DNA of 64,000 bases from Bacteroidaceae bacterium (GTDB taxonomy: Bacteria; Bacteroidota; Bacteroidia; Bacteroidales; Bacteroidaceae): the NCBI GenBank assembly GCA_017962495.1, contig JAGCVH010000058.1, positions 37,842-101,841 on the forward strand, in the 5' to 3' direction. Below, one piece after another: positions 61,043 through 64,000 of the stretch. A program made the position numbers and the translations under genes. Position 1 is the stretch's first letter, and each line of letters opens with the position of its first letter. The notes below the pieces were generated by a model. That model saw only the letters and a program-made list of their open reading frames with translations. It had not been told where the DNA came from and made no database searches.

Positions 61043-62278
61043 ATGGGAAAAGTTTTAATTATTGGCGCAGGTGGTGTTGCAACAGTAGCAGCACACAAGG
61101 TTGCACAGAAACCACAAGTGTTTAACGACGTAATGATTGCCAGCAGGACAAAAAGTAAATGCGACCGCTTGGCAGAAGTGCTTAATAAGAAGTATGGAAC
61201 GAAGGTGAAGACAGCGCAAGTCGATGCCGATAGTGTGGAGCAGTTAGTGGAACTCTTGTCGAGCTATAAGCCCGACATCGTCATGAACCTGGCTCTTCCG
61301 TATCAGGATTTGACCATCATGGAGGCATGTCTGCAGACGGGTTGCAACTACCTCGACACGGCCAACTACGAGCCAAAGGACGAGGCACACTTCGAGTATT
61401 CGTGGCAGTGGGCTTATCGCGAGCGTTTCGAGAAGGCTGGTCTGACGGCAATTCTTGGTTGTGGTTTCGACCCGGGTGTAACAAGCATTTACACGGCATA
61501 TGCAGCAAAGCACTATTTCGATGAGATTCACTATCTCGATATCGTCGATTGCAATGCCGGCAATCATCACAAGGCTTTTGCCACTAACTTCAACCCTGAA
61601 ATCAACATTCGTGAGATTACACAGAAGGGCCTGTATTATGAAGGTGGCAAATGGATAGAGACCGAACCGATGGAAATACATCAGACTTTATACTATCCCA
61701 ATATCGGTCCAAAAGAGAGTTATTTGCTCCATCACGAAGAGTTGGAATCACTCGTGTTGAACTATCCCACCATCCGGCGTGCACGCTTCTGGATGACTTT
61801 CGGACAACAATACCTGAACTATCTCGATGTCATTCAGAACATTGGTATGGCCCGCATTGACGAAGTGGAATATAAGGCGCCAAAGGCTGACGGTTCAGGT
61901 GATGCCGTAGTTAAGATTGTTCCTCTTCAGTTCTTAAAGGCCGTCTTGCCTAACCCGCAGGATTTGGGTGAGAACTATGATGGCGAGACCTCTATCGGTT
62001 GTCGTATTCGTGGAATTAAGGATGGGCAAGAGCGCACGTATTATGTCTATAACAACTGTTCTCACCAAGCGGCTTATGAAGAGACAGGCATGCAAGGCGT
62101 TTCCTACACGACGGGTGTGCCTGCGATGATTGGCGCAATGATGTTCCTTGAAGGAAAGTGGAGAATGCCGGGAGTGCATAACGTGGAGGAATTCGATCCC
62201 GATCCTTTCATGGAGCGCCTTAACCAGGATGGTCTTCCTTGGCACGAAATGTTTAATGTAGATCTTGAGTTCGATTAA
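61043..62278 (+). CDS. Saccharopine dehydrogenase family protein, probable carboxynorspermidine dehydrogenase
   Basis: A 411-residue NAD(P)-dependent enzyme. The Rossmann loop GKVLIIGAGGVATVAAHKVA is at 2-21, with ASRTKSKCDRLAE after, CGFDPGVTSIYTAYAAKH near 145, and YNNCSHQAAYEETGMQGVSYTTGVPA near 335. This subset of the saccharopine dehydrogenase family (LYS1) contains the carboxynorspermidine dehydrogenases that make carboxyspermidine from putrescine and aspartate semialdehyde. Activity on that substrate is inferred. recA follows after 40 bp and is probably cotranscribed. Confidence 0.87.
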   Translation: MGKVLIIGAGGVATVAAHKVAQKPQVFNDVMIASRTKSKCDRLAEVLNKKYGTKVKTAQVDADSVEQLVELLSSYKPDIVMNLALPYQDLTIMEACLQTGCNYLDTANYEPKDEAHFEYSWQWAYRERFEKAGLTAILGCGFDPGVTSIYTAYAAKHYFDEIHYLDIVDCNAGNHHKAFATNFNPEINIREITQKGLYYEGGKWIETEPMEIHQTLYYPNIGPKESYLLHHEELESLVLNYPTIRRARFWMTFGQQYLNYLDVIQNIGMARIDEVEYKAPKADGSGDAVVKIVPLQFLKAVLPNPQDLGENYDGETSIGCRIRGIKDGQERTYYVYNNCSHQAAYEETGMQGVSYTTGVPAMIGAMMFLEGKWRMPGVHNVEEFDPDPFMERLNQDGLPWHEMFNVDLEFD

Positions 62279-62318
62279 TGATAATAAGTTTTATAATTAA
62301 TAAATAAGTAAAAGTTAT

Positions 62319-63395
62319 ATGGCAAAAAAGGTAGAAGTAAATGTAACCGGCAATTCAGTCGCTGAAAAGCTGAAGGCATTGCAGGCCGCAATGACGAAGA
62401 TAGAGAAAGACTTCGGCAAGGGAAGTATTATGAAATTGGGTGATGAAAACGTTGCAGACGTTGAAGTCATTCCCACCGGAAGCATATCATTGAATGCTGC
62501 ATTAGGCGTTGGTGGTTATCCCAAGGGCCGCATTATTGAAATCTATGGTCCGGAATCCTCTGGTAAAACGACATTGGCCATTCATGCCATTGCTGAAGCA
62601 CAAAAACTTGGTGGCATTGCCGCATTTATAGATGCAGAACACGCCTTTGATCGTTTCTATGCCCAGAAATTAGGCGTTGACATTGATAACTTATTGGTAT
62701 CACAACCCGATAACGGAGAACAGGCTTTGGAGATTGCAGACCAACTCATTCGCTCTTCGGCCATCGACATCATTGTCGTGGACTCTGTTGCCGCTCTTAC
62801 TCCGAAGGCTGAGATTGAGGGCGACATGGGTGATAACAAGGTTGGTTTGCAAGCTCGACTGATGAGTCAGGCATTACGCAAACTGACATCGACCATTAGC
62901 AAGACGAATACCACCTGCATCTTCATCAATCAGCTTCGTGAGAAGATAGGCGTGATGTTTGGCAATCCTGAAACCACAACTGGTGGTAATGCTTTGAAGT
63001 TCTACTCTTCGGTTCGACTCGACATCCGTAAGAGCACGTCAATTAAGGATGGTGACAACATCATTGGTAACGTCGTGAAAGTGAAGGTCGTGAAGAATAA
63101 GGTGGCTCCTCCATTCCGAAAGGCAGAATTCGAAATCATGTTTGGCGAGGGCATTAGCCGCATAGGTGAAATTATTGATCTCGGTGTGGAATACGATATC
63201 ATCAAGAAGAGTGGCTCGTGGTTTAGTTATGAGAATTCGCGTTTGGCACAAGGTCGTGATGCCACTAAGGCACTGTTGAGAGACAATCCTGAACTATGCG
63301 AGGAGATAGCCAACCGCATAACAACTGCAATGTCCAGCATGCCCGCTTCGCAAGTTGCTAAGAAAGAGGAGGAAAAAGAGGCCGCAGAAGACTGA
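62319..63395 (+). CDS. recA: Recombinase RecA
   Basis: Strand exchange in recombination and SOS control. The 358 residues carry GKGSIMKLG, Walker [20 protein letters not shown] and [20 protein letters not shown]. Walker [19 protein letters not shown], the L1/L2 DNA-binding loops ([48 protein letters not shown]) and the acidic tail [11 protein letters not shown] are also present. No LexA-like palindrome was recognised upstream. Confidence 0.98.
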   Translation: MAKKVEVNVTGNSVAEKLKALQAAMTKIEKDFGKGSIMKLGDENVADVEVIPTGSISLNAALGVGGYPKGRIIEIYGPESSGKTTLAIHAIAEAQKLGGIAAFIDAEHAFDRFYAQKLGVDIDNLLVSQPDNGEQALEIADQLIRSSAIDIIVVDSVAALTPKAEIEGDMGDNKVGLQARLMSQALRKLTSTISKTNTTCIFINQLREKIGVMFGNPETTTGGNALKFYSSVRLDIRKSTSIKDGDNIIGNVVKVKVVKNKVAPPFRKAEFEIMFGEGISRIGEIIDLGVEYDIIKKSGSWFSYENSRLAQGRDATKALLRDNPELCEEIANRITTAMSSMPASQVAKKEEEKEAAED

Positions 63396-63423
63396 TTTTG
63401 TCAGTCATACTGACATAATGTCG

Positions 63424-63464
63424 CGAGGAGAAGACTTTTTTAAAAGTTTTTTCCTCGTTTTTTT
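63424..63464 (+). terminator. Intrinsic terminator of recA
   Basis: CGAGGAGAAGACTTTT (63424-63439) pairs with AAAAGTTTTTTCCTCG (63442-63457) through a long stem with two G-U pairs, followed by seven T. Confidence 0.93.
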
Positions 63465-63540
63465 GCGAATTGGCACATACTTTGTTTAACATAGTGTGTG
63501 ATTATAAATCCGAAGTTAAACAAATAAAAATATACAATTA

Positions 63541-64000
63541 TGGGAAAGATTATTGGAATCGACTTGGGTACCACTAACTCGTGTGTATCTGTTTTTGAGG
63601 GCAACGAGCCCGTAGTTATTGCTAACAGCGAAGGCAAGCGTACAACTCCTTCTGTTGTTGCATTTGTGGAAGGTGGCGAACGTAAGGTGGGCGATCCAGC
63701 CAAGCGTCAAGCTATCACGAACCCTAAAAAGACCATCTTCAGTATCAAGCGTTTCATGGGTGAGACCTATGATCAGGTACAGAAGGAAATCTCGCGCGTA
63801 CCTTATAATGTAGTACGCGGTGATAACAACACTCCTCGTGTGGACATCGACGGTCGCCAGTACACTCCGCAGGAAATCTCTGATATGATTCTTCAGAAGA
63901 TGAAGAAGACTGCAGAGGACTATCTGGGTCAGGAGGTGAGGGAAGCCGTTATTACAGGGCCCGCATACTTCCGCGACTCTCAGCGTCAGGCCACTAAGGA
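63541..64000 (+). CDS. dnaK: Chaperone DnaK, 3' end beyond the window
   Basis: The N-terminal 153 codons of Hsp70. [20 protein letters not shown] is the first nucleotide-binding motif, followed by [11 protein letters not shown] and [25 protein letters not shown]. Close to the edge the protein reads [18 protein letters not shown], where the family almost always has [16 protein letters not shown]. The V-to-G and N-to-R differences hit very conserved positions; a sequence error or real divergence cannot be told apart here. No CIRCE inverted repeat was seen in the 145-bp gap upstream. Confidence 0.96.

Noticed and set aside
63396-63540. CIRCE or LexA operator before dnaK or recA
   Set aside because: The only strong inverted repeat is the recA terminator. 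No 9-bp-arm CIRCE element or LexA-like palindrome is present.
1-64000. tRNA, rRNA, riboswitch or insertion sequence genes
   Set aside because: I looked through all gaps above about 100 bp and saw no cloverleaf with CCA-type ends, no rRNA words, no known riboswitch cores and no transposase. A structure search could still find a small RNA I missed.

Overview
The window comes from a Bacteroidales genome, most likely Prevotella or a close relative. It has two SusC/SusD pairs, the LpxC-FabZ fusion typical of the phylum, several Bacteroidota-only families (DUF5723, DUF4924, DUF4153, DUF5715), and promoters of the phylum's own type (-33 TTTG, 19-20 bp spacer, -7 TAnnTTTG). No tRNA, rRNA, transposase, integrase or CRISPR array was seen. 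Gene ends were taken from open reading frames. Functions were assigned by reading motifs, without any database search.

Layout. 1-6.4 kb (minus): 3'-truncated purL, a DUF5723 outer-membrane-type protein and a ROK glucokinase. 6.4-16.3 kb (plus): LysE-type exporter, DUF4924, prfC, tsaC/ywlC, a ClC channel with CBS domains, fmt, an ECF-type sigma factor, a 34-codon ORF overlapping rpe, rpe, and an unusually short AT-rich comEC. 16.3-34.7 kb (minus): seven genes in the order FAS1 lipoprotein, SusC, SusD, FAS1, FAS1, SusC, SusD. 35.1-39.0 kb (minus): a separately promoted and terminated GH43-like plus GH128-like pair. 39.4-53 kb (minus): purM, esterase, prfA, DUF4153, a small membrane protein, pyrF, lpxD, lpxC-fabZ, lpxA, a pRiA4b ORF3-like protein, miaA and PBP1A. 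53-59.3 kb (minus): GH20 hexosaminidase, manA, aroE, purC, phoH. 59.3-64 kb (plus): DUF5715, an LTxxQ/Spy-like Gly-rich protein, carboxynorspermidine dehydrogenase-like LYS1, recA and the start of dnaK.

The standout locus is the 18 kb FAS1/SusC/SusD block. Two complete TonB-dependent importer pairs are interleaved with three predicted surface lipoproteins that carry fasciclin (FAS1) repeats. No glycosidase, sensor or anti-sigma gene lies inside it; the GH43/GH128 genes next door are a separate unit. FAS1 proteins could be the ligand-capture components of a two-channel uptake or adhesion system.

The second theme is short intergenic repeats. (a) Arrays of a CCTnAGG core spaced 22 bp apart lie upstream of prfC, lpxC and aroE, in the same orientation relative to each gene. 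(b) 8-bp tandem arrays touch the prfA stop codon and the manA start codon, and one lies in frame inside fmt. (c) GGGGAGAG/CTCTCCCC inverted repeats recur between genes. (d) GTGACATT arrays and a 28-bp perfect palindrome occur in two other gaps. The fmt case shows that such repeats can become protein sequence in an essential-pathway enzyme.
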